Positions 24,943-36,384 are shown, numbered from the stretch's first letter. The stretch is DNA of 64,000 nucleotides from Candidatus Binatia bacterium (GCA_026415395.1 JAOAHD010000007.1:1215090-1279089), one strand, 5' to 3'. Numbers and translations are program-made. Notes: generated by a model from the letters alone, not told the origin.

Positions 24943-27189
24943 CTACGCGGCGCAGTCGCGAAGCTTGCGCCAAGCCAGCAATGGAGCAGCATGGAAGTTG
25001 GAGTTCATCACCGGAAATTCGTCCATCGGTGTTGCTGGCAGGTGAAAGGTTTCGCCAGGGCGGCGCGCGTAATGGGCGTTGAAACAATCCGGACCGCTCC
25101 ACAACCCGTACCAAATGTTCGGGTATGCGGCAGCGCGCGCTGAGAAGCGCATCCGCTCGAACAGGTCACGGGCGAGGTCGGGCCGGCATTGTGCCAGCCC
25201 CCAGCACAGGAAGGCATTGATGGCCGCCCACACGCCGCCGTTGCAGTCCCAGCCTGGAGGTAACAACCCCAGGCGGCTCCAGTGCGGCCGATCGAGAATG
25301 CAAGCGCCAATGGGGGAGGGCAAAATGCAGCGCTGGTAAACCTCCTCCGCAAGGCCCTTGCGTTCTTCCTCGGTGCCGATCCCGGCGATCAGGCAAAAGG
25401 CCTGCACATCGGCAAACAGGTGGTCGTGCCCTATGGGGTGGTCGGAGCCGTCCCACCCCCGGAGGAACCACTGGCCGGTCCACTGCGCATGCATGGCGTG
25501 CGCGAGCTCATCGGCAAACGTAACCATGGCGTGCGCTGTACATGGTCTCCGTCGTTTCAAGAGGTGCGCCGCTCGTCTTAAGGCGTGCACGGCAAACGCA
25601 GTGTTCAGCCCGGATTCTCCGACTGCGTGAAATCTTTTAGACCGGCGCACCATGAGGGCGAGAGGATCCATCCAGTCGCCCGAGCCCACGCGGAGCAGTC
25701 CGTGTGCGCCCGTGCCGAGCCGCTGTTTGAGCCAACGGTAGGCAAGCTCGAGGCGGTCCTGCACGGTCGAAGCCCATCCGGCATGCTTGGGATAAAACGG
25801 TAGCCGCTGATCCAGAAACCTCTCGTCCCCACTGTGCTCCACGTATTCGCTCACCGCCCACATGAGAAAAATGGGCAAGTCCGATGGGCTTTCGTGCACC
25901 AGTGCTCCGCTGCACCAGCCTCTCCCGGCGTGCAGGTAGTACATCGCGCCGTCCGGCTGCGTGAGCAACATCATGCTTTCGATCGTGGAACGCGCGAGAT
26001 CGGGGTCGAACGGCAGGAGCGCAACCGCGGCAACGGCGTAGTCGCGCGGTGCGCCGTGGACACCGTGCAGAAACAGGTAAGCAGAGCCTTGGGTCACAAA
26101 GGTGCGTTCCAAATAGTCATCGTACACCGCCAGTTGGCGTAAACATGCGAGATGCCAAAGCAGTTCCAGCCGTAGGGACGTCTCGCCGGGCAACAACGGC
26201 GAAGGCAGATCTGTTTGCCGCAACGGTGGCCCGCTTTGTTGGCCTGTTGTTGGCTCGTTGTGGTCGCTGCCGATGCGAACAATGTAGCGGACGTGAGCCT
26301 GAGTGCTGCCGTAAGAGTTGGGGACGATACGTGCTCTCAAGCGCACGCGCGTGTTTGTGCCCCCAGTGTGATGCCAACTTGCCTGCAGGTTTTCGCTGCG
26401 CGCCGCAAGCGCGAAGGAGAGCTTGGGCAGGGTCGTATCGATCATGGCTGGCCGGTTGCGGTCGCGCCTGCACCGTCCACGCGAGCGCAACGCGGCCCGT
26501 GGCGTGAGGAGCACCTCGCAATCGCTTGCGGTTGTGTCGTAGTGCAGCGAACGGCTCACGACGGCGCGGAGCCACGTGCCGAGCGTGCGCACGGTGCGTG
26601 CCGCCAGCACGACGCCATGGCGCAGGAGCGCGACGGTGATGGCTTCCGAGCCGCGTGGCAGCCCCTTCCAACCCATGAGCGGCACAGGCACGATTGCTTC
26701 GGGTGCGATGTGCCAAGTTTCTTCGAACAGGGCCCCGGCTGGGATTCCATCGAAGGTGAGGTCGACGATGAACGTGCGGGCGTCGAGTCGGGCGATGGTG
26801 CGCCGCACCTGTAACGGCGGCTGTTCAGCGTGTGCATCGACGTACTCCCAAAACGCTTCCCCGCAGCGGAACTCCACGCGCTCTGGCGCCTGTGGACGCC
26901 AGGCACGGCCACTGTGCCGGAGCGTGCAGTCGGGGGTTTGGGCTGGGTCGGTGAGGCGAATGAGTGTGCGCGAGGTGAGGTACAGCCCGACCCCGCCGCC
27001 TACGTGCACGGTGCACAAGGCCAGCGGGGAGCCGAGGAAATGCCACGGGCCGTTTCGCGTCGGGGGTACGAGCACGCTGGGCGACACCCCGACGCGGCCG
27101 CGGCAGAATCGAAACGTTGGAAGGCGTTCGTCGCCGGCTTCGCAAAGCTCCACGACCAAGTGCGTTGCCTCCCGGGCACCGTCTGGCAT
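24943..27189 (-). CDS. GH94-like (alpha/alpha)6 glycosidase or phosphorylase
   Basis: A 748-residue protein from the ATG at 27189; a longer TTG-started version is less likely. The N-terminal beta-sandwich-like half precedes a helical barrel resembling glycobiose phosphorylases and related GH families. Segments include CLRQLAVYDDYLERTF, HGVHGAPRDYAVAAVALLPF, AMYYLHAGRGWCSGALVHES, SDLPIFLMWAVSEYVEHSGD, RVGSGDWMDPL (compare GDWNDG of GH94 enzymes), VGESGLNTAFAVHALRRAA, PPGWDCNGGVWAAINAFLCWGLAQ and NIWYGLWSGPDCFNA. The Asp in SGDWMD is the likely general acid by analogy. No signal peptide is evident, so probably cytoplasmic. Substrate unknown. It converges on the BrxL-like gene with about 100 bases between. 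Confidence 0.7.
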   Translation of the reverse strand: MPDGAREATHLVVELCEAGDERLPTFRFCRGRVGVSPSVLVPPTRNGPWHFLGSPLALCTVHVGGGVGLYLTSRTLIRLTDPAQTPDCTLRHSGRAWRPQAPERVEFRCGEAFWEYVDAHAEQPPLQVRRTIARLDARTFIVDLTFDGIPAGALFEETWHIAPEAIVPVPLMGWKGLPRGSEAITVALLRHGVVLAARTVRTLGTWLRAVVSRSLHYDTTASDCEVLLTPRAALRSRGRCRRDRNRPAMIDTTLPKLSFALAARSENLQASWHHTGGTNTRVRLRARIVPNSYGSTQAHVRYIVRIGSDHNEPTTGQQSGPPLRQTDLPSPLLPGETSLRLELLWHLACLRQLAVYDDYLERTFVTQGSAYLFLHGVHGAPRDYAVAAVALLPFDPDLARSTIESMMLLTQPDGAMYYLHAGRGWCSGALVHESPSDLPIFLMWAVSEYVEHSGDERFLDQRLPFYPKHAGWASTVQDRLELAYRWLKQRLGTGAHGLLRVGSGDWMDPLALMVRRSKRFHAVGESGLNTAFAVHALRRAAHLLKRRRPCTAHAMVTFADELAHAMHAQWTGQWFLRGWDGSDHPIGHDHLFADVQAFCLIAGIGTEEERKGLAEEVYQRCILPSPIGACILDRPHWSRLGLLPPGWDCNGGVWAAINAFLCWGLAQCRPDLARDLFERMRFSARAAAYPNIWYGLWSGPDCFNAHYARRPGETFHLPATPMDEFPVMNSNFHAAPLLAWRKLRDCAA

Positions 27190-27436
27190 GGTCGCACGTC
27201 TATCCTGTTGTCGCGGCTGGTTCGAGAGCTGAGTGGCGTTGCCGCGCGAGAGGCGCAGGACTGCACGATGAGACAAGGTAATGCTGCCTCAGGGGCCGAA
27301 TCGTGTGCGGACGTGCGAGTGTGCAGGAGAGCCGGCCGGCGTTCGGCGAGGTAAGCGAAGACACGAGCAGCCCCGCGAGCACTGTGGTCCGCTCGGGCAG
27401 GCCGCCTGCGCCCCGCCGGGCTCACACTCGCCGCAC
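27190..27436. other. Intergenic gap between glycosidase and acyl-CoA dehydrogenase
   Basis: 247 bases upstream of the minus-strand glycosidase. It should contain that gene's promoter. I see no gene or clear hairpin. Confidence 0.4.
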
Positions 27437-28528
27437 TCAAGCATCGAGCCAGTGCTGCGCCACCGCCTCCAGCGCAGCACGCTCGGGGGCGTAGCGGACG
27501 CAAAGCGTGACGGCTCGTTCGGAATAGTAATGCAAGGGATGCTCGATCACGTAACCGGCGCCGCCATGGAGGTGGTGTGCGGTCAGGGTCAGCCGCTTAC
27601 AGGCTTGGGGTACGAATGCGGCGGCTGTATCGAGTTCCCAGCCCTCGTACGTGCCGGAGTGCAGCCGTGCCACCACCTGCCAGGCCAGGTGGCGGCTCGC
27701 GGTGTAGGCTGTGGCCATATCGGCAATCTGGTGCTGCACAGCCTGAAACACGCCGATCTTTTGCCCAAATTGCTCGCGCTCTTTCACATACGCCACGGTG
27801 CGTTCGAGGACAGCGTCCATGATTCCGACCATTTCCACCAGCGCAAAGGCACGCTGTTCGAGTTCCAACCGGCGCCAACTCTTGCGCGCCTCGGCGCCGG
27901 AGGCCACTACCCGGAGCACGGGTGCTTGCTCGTAAAGGACGCGAGCTTGGCGATCCCCATCGAACGTACGCAGTGGTTCGACCGAGGCGGCGGAACGCTC
28001 TACCAAGCACCACGCCATACCTTGCGCGCTCGCTGCGCCGACGAGGTGATGGGTTGCGAGCCCCGCATTGCTCACGTGGGTTTTCGTGCCTGATAGCGTC
28101 CAACCGCGGTCGTGTTGCGATAGGGTTGTTGCCCAATGGTCCGGATCCGTGCAGTCGACCTCCACATGGGCGAGTGCGACCACAGCCTCACCGGTGGCCA
28201 CGCGGGCGAGTTCCGGCGCTTCCGGCGCGAGGGTGGCGAGGGCATGGGCACCCCGTACGGCTTGCACCACGGGCAAAGGCACCAGCCCGCGGGCGGCTTC
28301 CTGGAACCACATGGCGATCTCCAACAAGGAGAGCCCCGAGCCGCCCCATCGCGCCGGCACTGCCATACCAAACCAGCCGAGGTGGGCACAGCGCTGCCAC
28401 GTGTTTTGGTCGATGCCGCTCGGCAGCGCGTCCCAGTCCCGCAATTGTTCCGGTGTGGCTTGCTCCCGCGACCAGCGGCGTACCGTTTCTGCGATCGCTT
28501 GTTGTTCGGGCGTTGGGTTGAAGTCCAT
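27437..28528 (-). CDS. Acyl-CoA dehydrogenase, beta-type partner
   Basis: A 363-residue flavoenzyme of the acyl-CoA dehydrogenase family. The ATG at 28528 gives the usual N terminus MDFNPTPEQQAIAETV; the frame is open further upstream but without family similarity. Domains: helical N-terminal (to about 115), a beta middle domain (WTLSGTKTHVSNAGLA), and a C-terminal helical domain with AYVKEREQFGQKIGVFQAVQHQIADMA and HLHGGAGYVIEHPLHYY. The middle region is weaker than in canonical family members. It starts 17 bases after the stop of a second dehydrogenase gene. Adjacent, unequal dehydrogenases of this kind form alpha2-beta2 heteromers in steroid and cholate degradation. Substrate unknown. Confidence 0.85.
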   Translation of the reverse strand: MDFNPTPEQQAIAETVRRWSREQATPEQLRDWDALPSGIDQNTWQRCAHLGWFGMAVPARWGGSGLSLLEIAMWFQEAARGLVPLPVVQAVRGAHALATLAPEAPELARVATGEAVVALAHVEVDCTDPDHWATTLSQHDRGWTLSGTKTHVSNAGLATHHLVGAASAQGMAWCLVERSAASVEPLRTFDGDRQARVLYEQAPVLRVVASGAEARKSWRRLELEQRAFALVEMVGIMDAVLERTVAYVKEREQFGQKIGVFQAVQHQIADMATAYTASRHLAWQVVARLHSGTYEGWELDTAAAFVPQACKRLTLTAHHLHGGAGYVIEHPLHYYSERAVTLCVRYAPERAALEAVAQHWLDA

Positions 28529-28545
28529 GCAGTCACCCTCTCGGT

Positions 28546-29718
28546 TCACTTGCGCGGCAGCCCGTAGCCCAGCATCGCAATAATGTTGCGCTGCACTTCG
28601 TTCGTTCCCCCACCAAATGCTAGCAACGGAGCGGTACGGTAGAGCCACTGGAGGCGCCCGTGGAGCGGCGTGCTGGGCTCATCGGGATGCAGTTGCCCGG
28701 CGAGACTTAGAATTTCAATTCCCGTGTCGGCAAGCCGCTGGGCAAGTTCGCTGACGAACACCTTGGCCATCGACGACTCGGCCGCCGGCACTCGCCCTTG
28801 TTCGAGCGCCCACGCAGTTTCCAAGCCCAGCATGCGCGCGGCTTCAATGTCCACAGCCAAACGAGCAATGCGCTCCCGCACCCACGGGACCTCGGCCAGC
28901 CGCTCGCCGCCAACCTGGTGTGCGCGCACAAAGGCAACCAATTCGCGGAAATAGCGGCGCACCATCCCCACCGAGCCGATGCTGAGCCGTTCGAAGTTGA
29001 GCGCCATCGCAGCGTAGTAAAATCCCATGCCGCGCTCGCCGATTAGATAGTCCCGCGGCACGCGGACGTTGTCGAGGAACAACGCGTTGGTGCGCAAACC
29101 GGGCCAAACGTAAATTGGTTGCACGGTGACTCCAGGAGCGTCCATGGGCACGATCAAAATGGAGATGCCTTTGTGCTTGGGAACGTCGGGCTCCGTGCGC
29201 ACAGCAAGCCAGTTGTGCGTGGCCATGTGCGCCATCGTGTTCCACATTTTTTGGCCGTTCACGATCCAGTGGTCGCCCTCCAGCACCGCGCGGGTACGCA
29301 GCGCGGCCAGGTCGGTGCCTGCTTCCGGTTCCGAGTAACCGAGTGCGAATTCCACCTCGGCGTTTTGAATTTTCGGCAGCCAGTACTTCTTTTGCTCCTC
29401 CGTGCCCACCCGCATAATCGTGGGCGCAACCGAGGTCACCGTGAGGGGCAACATGGGTGCACCTGCGCTCTCCATCTCGTCGACAAAAATCCACTGCTCG
29501 ATCGCCGAGCGGCCAAGGCCCCCGTACTCGGGCGGCCACGCCAAGCCCCACCAGCCGCGGTCGCGCAGCGCCAAGATAAACTGGCGCGCGAGCGGCCCTT
29601 GGCACTCGTTCCCGGATTCGCGCAACTCGGCCAACAACTCCGCCGTGAGATGTTCGCGGAGAAAGGCGCGAATCTCCTCCCGCCAAGCGAGTTGTTCCGG
29701 GGTGAAGTCGTAGCGCAT
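28546..29718 (-). CDS. Acyl-CoA dehydrogenase, alpha-type partner
   Basis: A 390-residue acyl-CoA dehydrogenase. The ATG at 29718, preceded by GAGGG, gives the typical start MRYDFTPEQLAWREEI; the upstream open frame is Arg/Pro-rich and is rejected. Full-length landmarks are WWGLAWPPEYGG, FALGYSEPEAGTDLAALRT (FAD/substrate loop), WIVNGQKMWNTMAHMA, RTEPDVPKHKGISILIVPMD, TNALFLDNVRVPRDYLIGE, and FGGGTNEVQRNIIAMLGYGLPRK at the C terminus, which closes the FAD site. It would oxidise an acyl-CoA at the alpha,beta bond. Paired with the downstream beta-type gene (17-base gap). It is divergent from an AGPS-like gene. Confidence 0.92.
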   Translation of the reverse strand: MRYDFTPEQLAWREEIRAFLREHLTAELLAELRESGNECQGPLARQFILALRDRGWWGLAWPPEYGGLGRSAIEQWIFVDEMESAGAPMLPLTVTSVAPTIMRVGTEEQKKYWLPKIQNAEVEFALGYSEPEAGTDLAALRTRAVLEGDHWIVNGQKMWNTMAHMATHNWLAVRTEPDVPKHKGISILIVPMDAPGVTVQPIYVWPGLRTNALFLDNVRVPRDYLIGERGMGFYYAAMALNFERLSIGSVGMVRRYFRELVAFVRAHQVGGERLAEVPWVRERIARLAVDIEAARMLGLETAWALEQGRVPAAESSMAKVFVSELAQRLADTGIEILSLAGQLHPDEPSTPLHGRLQWLYRTAPLLAFGGGTNEVQRNIIAMLGYGLPRK

Positions 29719-29828
29719 GTTGCCCTCGCTACTGCTTGAGAGACCACGGTTGCAGCGTTGAAGCAACCGGTGGGTTCGTTCGTCGTCTGTTGAACCTTTG
29801 CCCAATTCCGCAGTATGGGAAGCAGGAG

Positions 29829-31463
29829 ATGAGCAGCAGGCGACGAAAATTTTGGGGCTGGGGCTGGGAAGACGACGGGCTCGACGCAGCCGAGCAGGAG
29901 CGGCTCGCCAGTTTGTTAGCGGCCCGCTTTGAGCTCGGGGAGGTCCGTATCGGCTCGCCGCCGCGAGTGGAAGACATCGCCCTGCGGGTGCCGCGGGTGC
30001 GGATTCCCAGTAGCCTCGAGGCGGTGTGCACAACCGATCCACACGAGCGGCTTGCCCACAGCTACGGCAAGTCGTTTCGCGATCTCGTGCGTGCTTGGCG
30101 CCGGCAGTACGACAACCCGGTCGATGTCGTTGCCCTGCCACGCAGCGAGTGCGAGCTCGAGGCGGTGCTCGCTTGGTGCGACGAACAGGCGCTCGCAGCG
30201 ATTCCTTACGGGGGAGGCTCGAGCGTTGTCGGCGGCGTGGAGCCACCACGGGAAAGTCACTGCCGGGGGGCGGTGTCCATTGACTTGCGCCACTTCGACC
30301 GCGTGCTGGAAGTCGATCCGCGGTCGCGTGCTGCGCACATTCAAGCCGGGGTGTACGGGCCAGCGCTGGAGGAGCAACTCAAACCCCACGGGCTTACCCT
30401 GCGGCACTTTCCCCAGTCGTTCGAATTTTCCACCCTGGGTGGCTGGATTGCCACCCGCTCCGGCGGGCACTACGCCACGCTGTTCACCCATATCGATGAG
30501 TTCGTCGAGGCGCTGCGCATCCTCACGCCGAAGGGCTGGGTGGAAACGCGGCGGCTTCCGGGGTCAGGGGCGGGTCCGAGCCCCGATCGCTTGTGGATTG
30601 GCTCGGAAGGTACCCTGGGCATCATCACTTCAGCGTGGATGCGGGTGCAAGAACGGCCACGCTTTCGCGCGGCGGTGTCGGTGCGGTTCTCGGATTTTCT
30701 CCGCGGGGCGGAAGCCGTGCGCGCGATTGCTCAGGCTGGGTTGTACCCGTCGAACCTCCGCCTGTTGGACCCGATTGAGGCTCTCACCGCCGGCGCTGGT
30801 GATGGCTCGGCAGCAATCTTGGTGCTGGCGTTCGAATCGGCGGATCATCCGCTGGACCCGTGGATGCAGCGGGCCCTGGAGTGCTGTCGCGACTATGGCG
30901 GCATTTACGACGAAGCTGCGTGGCGTACCCGCGAGGATTCAGCGGTAGGCCGCGAAGGAGCCGCAGGTGCGTGGCGGCAGGCGTTTTTGCGTGGACCGTA
31001 CCTCCGCGATGCCTTGGTCGGCATGGGGATGGTGAGCGAGACGTTCGAGACCGCCACCACGTGGGATCGGTTCCCGAGTTTGTACGTGTCTGTGCTGCAA
31101 ACGGTGGAGCGCGCCTTGCACGAACTCTGTGGCGGCGGGCAAGTGAGCTGCCGATTCACTCATGTGTATCCTGACGGCCCGGCGCCGTACTACACGGTAG
31201 TCGCGCCGGGGCGAGGGCGCGACCTGTTGGCGCTTTGGGATGCCATCAAGGCTGCCGCATCGGAAGCAATCTTACAACACGGCGGCACAATTACACACCA
31301 CCATGCGGTTGGGCGCGACCATCGGCCGTGGTACGACCGCGAACGGCCGCCGCTGTTCGCCACGGCACTGACCGCCGCGAAGAGGGCGTTGGACCCGCAC
31401 GGGATTTTGAACCCCGGAGTGTTGATCGACCCGGAGGTTGTCACGGAAGGGGAAGAGCAATGA
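29829..31463 (+). CDS. FAD-linked oxidase of the alkyl-DHAP synthase (AGPS) family
   Basis: A 544-residue VAO/PCMH-fold flavoprotein. The N terminus SSRRRKFWGWGWEDDGL and the early RVRIP region are characteristic of the alkyldihydroxyacetonephosphate synthase branch. The FAD pyrophosphate loop is AIPYGGGSSVVGG, followed by FSTLGGWIATRSGGHYATLFTHID, WIGSEGTLGIITSAWMRV, and a C-terminal GGTITHHHAVGRDHRPWY with the HHH of the AGPS active site, then ALDPHGILNPGVL. AGPS makes the ether bond in ether lipids; bacterial homologues may act in plasmalogen-like lipid synthesis or on other substrates. ATG at 29829. A GGAG directly abuts it, and GGGAAG six bases upstream is the likelier ribosome site. ATGA overlap with the next gene. 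Confidence 0.82.
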   Translation: MSSRRRKFWGWGWEDDGLDAAEQERLASLLAARFELGEVRIGSPPRVEDIALRVPRVRIPSSLEAVCTTDPHERLAHSYGKSFRDLVRAWRRQYDNPVDVVALPRSECELEAVLAWCDEQALAAIPYGGGSSVVGGVEPPRESHCRGAVSIDLRHFDRVLEVDPRSRAAHIQAGVYGPALEEQLKPHGLTLRHFPQSFEFSTLGGWIATRSGGHYATLFTHIDEFVEALRILTPKGWVETRRLPGSGAGPSPDRLWIGSEGTLGIITSAWMRVQERPRFRAAVSVRFSDFLRGAEAVRAIAQAGLYPSNLRLLDPIEALTAGAGDGSAAILVLAFESADHPLDPWMQRALECCRDYGGIYDEAAWRTREDSAVGREGAAGAWRQAFLRGPYLRDALVGMGMVSETFETATTWDRFPSLYVSVLQTVERALHELCGGGQVSCRFTHVYPDGPAPYYTVVAPGRGRDLLALWDAIKAAASEAILQHGGTITHHHAVGRDHRPWYDRERPPLFATALTAAKRALDPHGILNPGVLIDPEVVTEGEEQ

Positions 31464-31960
31464 ATCGAGCGACCAAGCGCGCCCCGAAAACGAAGTCGGG
31501 GAAGAGAGCCCAGAAGAGCTCGGCGGTATTCGAACGGGACGATCTCGAGCGGATTGTGTCGGACTTGGCCTGCACCGTCGCGCCGGCTGACGTGGCGACG
31601 CTGCTGGAGCGCGAGGGGGAGCTCCGCCGCCGCATTGAGGCGCTGGACTCCGAGTTTACTTTGCTCCAGCGGCAGCTCACTTTGCTCCTCGACTGTTTGC
31701 GCGACCACCATGCGGGTCGCATCCCGCAAGTGCCTTATGCCACCATTGCGCACGCCGCGGCAGCGGTGTTCTACTTTGCCAACGAGTGGGACTTGCTCCC
31801 CGATTTTCTGCCGCGGCTCGGCCGCTTGGATGACGCTGCAATTGTAGCCATTGCTTGCGAACGTGTGGCCGAAGGGCTGAAGCGTTACGCACGGGCGACC
31901 GGCCGCGCGTGGCGCGGCGTCGTTCCCACCCGAGCAGCGGGCGCTGCCCGCCCGTGTTGA
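31460..31960 (+). CDS. DUF1232-domain protein
   Basis: A 166-residue protein. After a basic N terminus (NRATKRAPKTKSGKRAQKS) comes a charged helical region with LEREGELRRRIEALD and LQRQLTLLLDCL. The DUF1232 core follows: AVFYFANEWDLLPDFLPRLGRLDDAAIVAIACERV, read here in two parts, with the hallmark D-x-(L/I)-P-D-F-(L/I)-P and G-x-L-D-D. DUF1232 is a short membrane-associated module of unknown function (YkvA-like). Its ATG overlaps the AGPS-like stop by ATGA, so both are probably translated from one message. Confidence 0.72.
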   Translation: MNRATKRAPKTKSGKRAQKSSAVFERDDLERIVSDLACTVAPADVATLLEREGELRRRIEALDSEFTLLQRQLTLLLDCLRDHHAGRIPQVPYATIAHAAAAVFYFANEWDLLPDFLPRLGRLDDAAIVAIACERVAEGLKRYARATGRAWRGVVPTRAAGAARPC

Positions 31961-32310
31961 CGGTGGAGCTCTAGCGCACCCTGCGGCGCTCGGTCACGAC
32001 AGGGCCGAGCGGCAGGTCGTCGCTATCCGAGGACAAACGCGTCCGCGTGCTGCCAAGTTGTTGGCGAGACAACGGAGCGCGTTTGGGGCGCGGGCGCAGA
32101 TGCCCCCGGCAGCGTGATGGAATTTGGCAGGATGGCAGGTGTGGCGTTCGCGCCGCGGCCGCCTTATTCGTGGGGGAATCAGTATTCGCGACTGGCCACG
32201 CGCGCACTTACCGATGCACTCTCGGTCGGTTCCGCGATCCGCCGTGCCTCGCGCGGTCACGGCTTCGAGTGCCTCGCCTTGGCATACATCGCGCTTGAGG
32301 AAGAAACCGG
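31961..32310. other. Intergenic gap with a doubtful 66-codon frame
   Basis: 350 bases between convergent genes. A 66-codon frame on the plus strand (32114-32314) runs MMEFGRMAG to ALEEETG, but it has no clear ribosome site or family, and it slightly overlaps the end of aroC. I see no terminator with a convincing U-tract. I leave the frame uncalled. Confidence 0.4.
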
Positions 32311-33402
32311 TTAGCTGACTCGCCCCACCAACGCGCGCTGCCGTAGGTAGTGGTCGGCCAGAACGAGGCAGGCCATGGCTTCTACCATGGGCACGGCACG
32401 CGGGAGGACGCAGGGATCGTGGCGTCCCTTCCCTTCGATTTTGGCTGGCTGCCCTTGTCGGTCTACGGTGTCTTGCGCCTTGGCAATGGTGGCTGTGGGT
32501 TTGAATGCCACGCGAAAGTAGACATCCTCGCCGTTGCTGATGCCACCTTGCACGCCGCCCGAGCGATTGCTCGCAGTGCGAATCCGGCCACTGGAATCAG
32601 TGACGAACGGGTCGTTGTGCTCGAAGCCCGTGAGGCGGGTGCCAGCGAAGCCGCTGCCGATTTCGAATCCCTTGGAAGCGGGGAGCGATAACATGGCTTT
32701 GGCGAGGTCGGCCTCCAAACGGTCGAACACGGGCTCGCCGAGCCCAGCGGGGACGTTGCGACACACGCATTCGATGACGCCACCTAGTGAGTTACCGTCA
32801 CGGCGCGCCGCCTCGATACGGGCAGCCATTTGCTCCGCCGCTGCCGGGTCGGGGCAACGGACCGGGTTGGACTCCACCTGTTCGAGCGTGACCGTTGCCA
32901 GATCCACGTCAGCATCGATGCTGTGTACACTGCGGACCCAGGCGAGCACCTCCACTCCGGCCAGTTCGCGCAACAGCTTGCGGGCAATGGCACCGGCGGC
33001 CACGCGCCCCACGGTTTCGCGAGCTGAAGCCCTGCCACCGCCCTGCCAGTTGCGGATTCCGTACTTTGCCTCGTACGTGTAGTCGGCGTGCGACGGGCGA
33101 TAGAGATCTTTGAAGGCTTCGTATGCAGACGGGCGCGCGTCGGTATTGCGCACCAAGACGGCAATCGGAGTTCCCAACGTGAGGCCTTCGAACACGCCGG
33201 ACAGAATCTCCGCTTGGTCCAGTTCCTGGCGCGCGGTGGTCAAGCGACTTTGCCCAGGGCGGCGGCGGTCCAGGTCGTGCTGGATGTCCGCCGCAGAAAG
33301 GGGCAGTTTGGGCGGACAGCCGTCCACCACCACGCCAACCGCACCCCCGTGCGACTCACCGAATGTGCTGATGCGAAACAAATGGCCGAAGATGGAACCC
33401 AT
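32311..33402 (-). CDS. aroC: Chorismate synthase
   Basis: A 363-residue enzyme that converts EPSP to chorismate using reduced FMN, the last step of the shikimate pathway. Signatures: [31 protein letters not shown] at the N terminus (given here as three abutting motifs), [55 protein letters not shown] core, [52 protein letters not shown] and [18 protein letters not shown]. Full length for the family. The ATG at 33402 is 34 bases from the upstream SDR gene on the same strand. Confidence 0.96.
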   Translation of the reverse strand: MGSIFGHLFRISTFGESHGGAVGVVVDGCPPKLPLSAADIQHDLDRRRPGQSRLTTARQELDQAEILSGVFEGLTLGTPIAVLVRNTDARPSAYEAFKDLYRPSHADYTYEAKYGIRNWQGGGRASARETVGRVAAGAIARKLLRELAGVEVLAWVRSVHSIDADVDLATVTLEQVESNPVRCPDPAAAEQMAARIEAARRDGNSLGGVIECVCRNVPAGLGEPVFDRLEADLAKAMLSLPASKGFEIGSGFAGTRLTGFEHNDPFVTDSSGRIRTASNRSGGVQGGISNGEDVYFRVAFKPTATIAKAQDTVDRQGQPAKIEGKGRHDPCVLPRAVPMVEAMACLVLADHYLRQRALVGRVS

Positions 33403-33436
33403 GCGCGAGTCAACTTAGGATCAATGCTAATGCGGC

Positions 33437-34306
33437 TCAACCGCGGGTGGAATCATCGTCAATATCCCCCAGGCGCTTGCCTGCCGCAGCCCGCTGCCGC
33501 GCGCGCCCCAGTACCTCTTGAGGCACCGGATCCGTGCGCTGCATGCCCCAGCGAAGAACGCTCGGCAGCGCCAAGCGCAGCAAGCGTGCGGTCAGGAGCA
33601 TGGGATTGCGTTGGGGAACGGTCATCTCATAGCGCCGGCGGTCGATGCAGTCGAAGATCGCTTCCACGACCATTTCCGGCGGATACTTTTTTCCTCGGTA
33701 CGACGGGGGCTCGTCCTCCTTCAGCCAAATTTCCGTGTCGATGGGCCCTGGGTGCACGAGGACGGCGTGGATGTTGGAGCCTGCGAGGTCGTGCCACAAC
33801 CCTTCGGTAAACGCGCTCATTGCCGCTTTCGAGGCCGCATACAGCGCTTCGCGGGGCGGCGTGAGCTTGGCGGCGAACGAGGACACGTTGACGATGTAGC
33901 CCCCGCCTTGCCGCAGCATGGCAGGAATGGCGGCAAATGTCGTCCACACGCAGGAAAGGAAGTTGATGCGCATCACCGTTTCCGCCTCCTCGGCGCGTGT
34001 GTGGTAGATATGTTTGTGTTTGGAGACGGCGGCGTTGTTCACCAGAATGTCGAGCCGGCCGAGGCGCTCCACAGCGGTGCTCACGATCCCTTCGGCAAAG
34101 CTCCGCTCGCCGACGTCTCCAGTCAGATAAAATGATTCCCGGGAATACTGGCGACATTCGGTGATCACTTGTTCGAGCAGCGCCTCCCGCCGAGCGACGG
34201 CAACCACCTTCGCACCTTGTTGGGCGAACATGCGTGCCGCCACCGCACCAATGCCGGACGATGCACCAGTGATGAGGACGACTTTGCCTTCGTAGCGACC
34301 GGCCAT
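33437..34306 (-). CDS. Short-chain dehydrogenase/reductase
   Basis: A 289-residue classical SDR. The cofactor loop is VVLITGASSGIGAVAA, followed by LDILVNNAAVSKH, the catalytic INVSSFAAKLTPPREALYAASKAAM with Ser, Tyr and Lys in YxxxK, and PGPIDTEIW. Arg38 after the second strand (VAVARRE) suggests NADP(H). The basic C-terminal tail extends about 40 residues past the fold. The ATG at 34306 is used because the family fold starts right after it; the frame is open upstream without similarity. Substrate unknown. It lies 34 bases before aroC. The 288-base gap on its upstream side (34307-34594) holds nothing I can identify. Confidence 0.88.
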   Translation of the reverse strand: MAGRYEGKVVLITGASSGIGAVAARMFAQQGAKVVAVARREALLEQVITECRQYSRESFYLTGDVGERSFAEGIVSTAVERLGRLDILVNNAAVSKHKHIYHTRAEEAETVMRINFLSCVWTTFAAIPAMLRQGGGYIVNVSSFAAKLTPPREALYAASKAAMSAFTEGLWHDLAGSNIHAVLVHPGPIDTEIWLKEDEPPSYRGKKYPPEMVVEAIFDCIDRRRYEMTVPQRNPMLLTARLLRLALPSVLRWGMQRTDPVPQEVLGRARQRAAAGKRLGDIDDDSTRG

Positions 34307-34594
34307 AACAACTCCACCCAGGGCAAACGCAATGTTTTCGACTCCATACCCCAAGCGTGCAGAACACCACAAGATTGCGTGCTGCCCTCGGCCGGGGCGG
34401 TCAGCTCGGTGCAGGCTCGGCGGTGGCACTTCGACGGCAGGCATGCCTGGCGGAATAACGCCGGCATTCGGTGGGCTATGAGGCACGACGCGCCCCTTTC
34501 CTGCAGGGCCAATTTGGGTTGCCCGGGCTTACGCGTTCCGGACGTGCGATGGCGGTGAAGTTACCATGGCATCGGCCGAGCGCCGCGGCGAGCG

Positions 34595-36057
<1,463 letters not shown>

Positions 36058-36061
<4 letters not shown>

Positions 36062-36384
36062 CCGTTCACCTCTTGAGAGGATAGTGCGGCTCCTTGGCTG
36101 TGGCGCCGCAGGTAGTCGAGGAGCACTTCGCGTTCTTCCCGCGTCAGTGGTGGGAGCCCGCGGCGCACCATTTCGCCTTGCATCAGGGCAACCTTCATCT
36201 TCCACATCTCGTACGTGAGAGCGCTCGGCGCATAGAGACGGTGGCAGGTGTTGCAGCGCGAGGCGTACACACGCGCGCCGGGAGACTCCGGCTCGGGCAG
36301 TGGCGCATTGCAAGCGAGCGGTAGGAGGAAGGCAGCGCCCATAGCAGCAACAAACAACGCACGCGCAATGTTCCTCGCACTCAT
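36058..36384 (-). CDS. Small lipoprotein c-type cytochrome
   Basis: A 108-residue protein with a lipoprotein signal (PLAC, Cys25) and one haem-c site CNTCH (44-48), placing it in the periplasm on a membrane anchor. After the haem site, LYAPSALTYEMWKMKVALMQ and LPPLTREEREVLLDYLRRH match the short fold of cytochrome c domains, with Met residues in MWKMKVALM as possible sixth ligands. It overlaps the PTPS-like gene by ATGA upstream and pepA by ATGA downstream. Electron partner unknown. Confidence 0.82.

Noticed and set aside
29719..30249. 177-codon extension of the acyl-CoA dehydrogenase at 28546
   Set aside because: Arg/Pro-rich and opposite the AGPS-like gene; the family N terminus MRYDF begins at 29718 with a good ribosome site.
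32114..32314. 66-codon plus-strand frame between DUF1232 and aroC
   Set aside because: No ribosome site or family, and it overlaps the aroC end. Possible but not supported.
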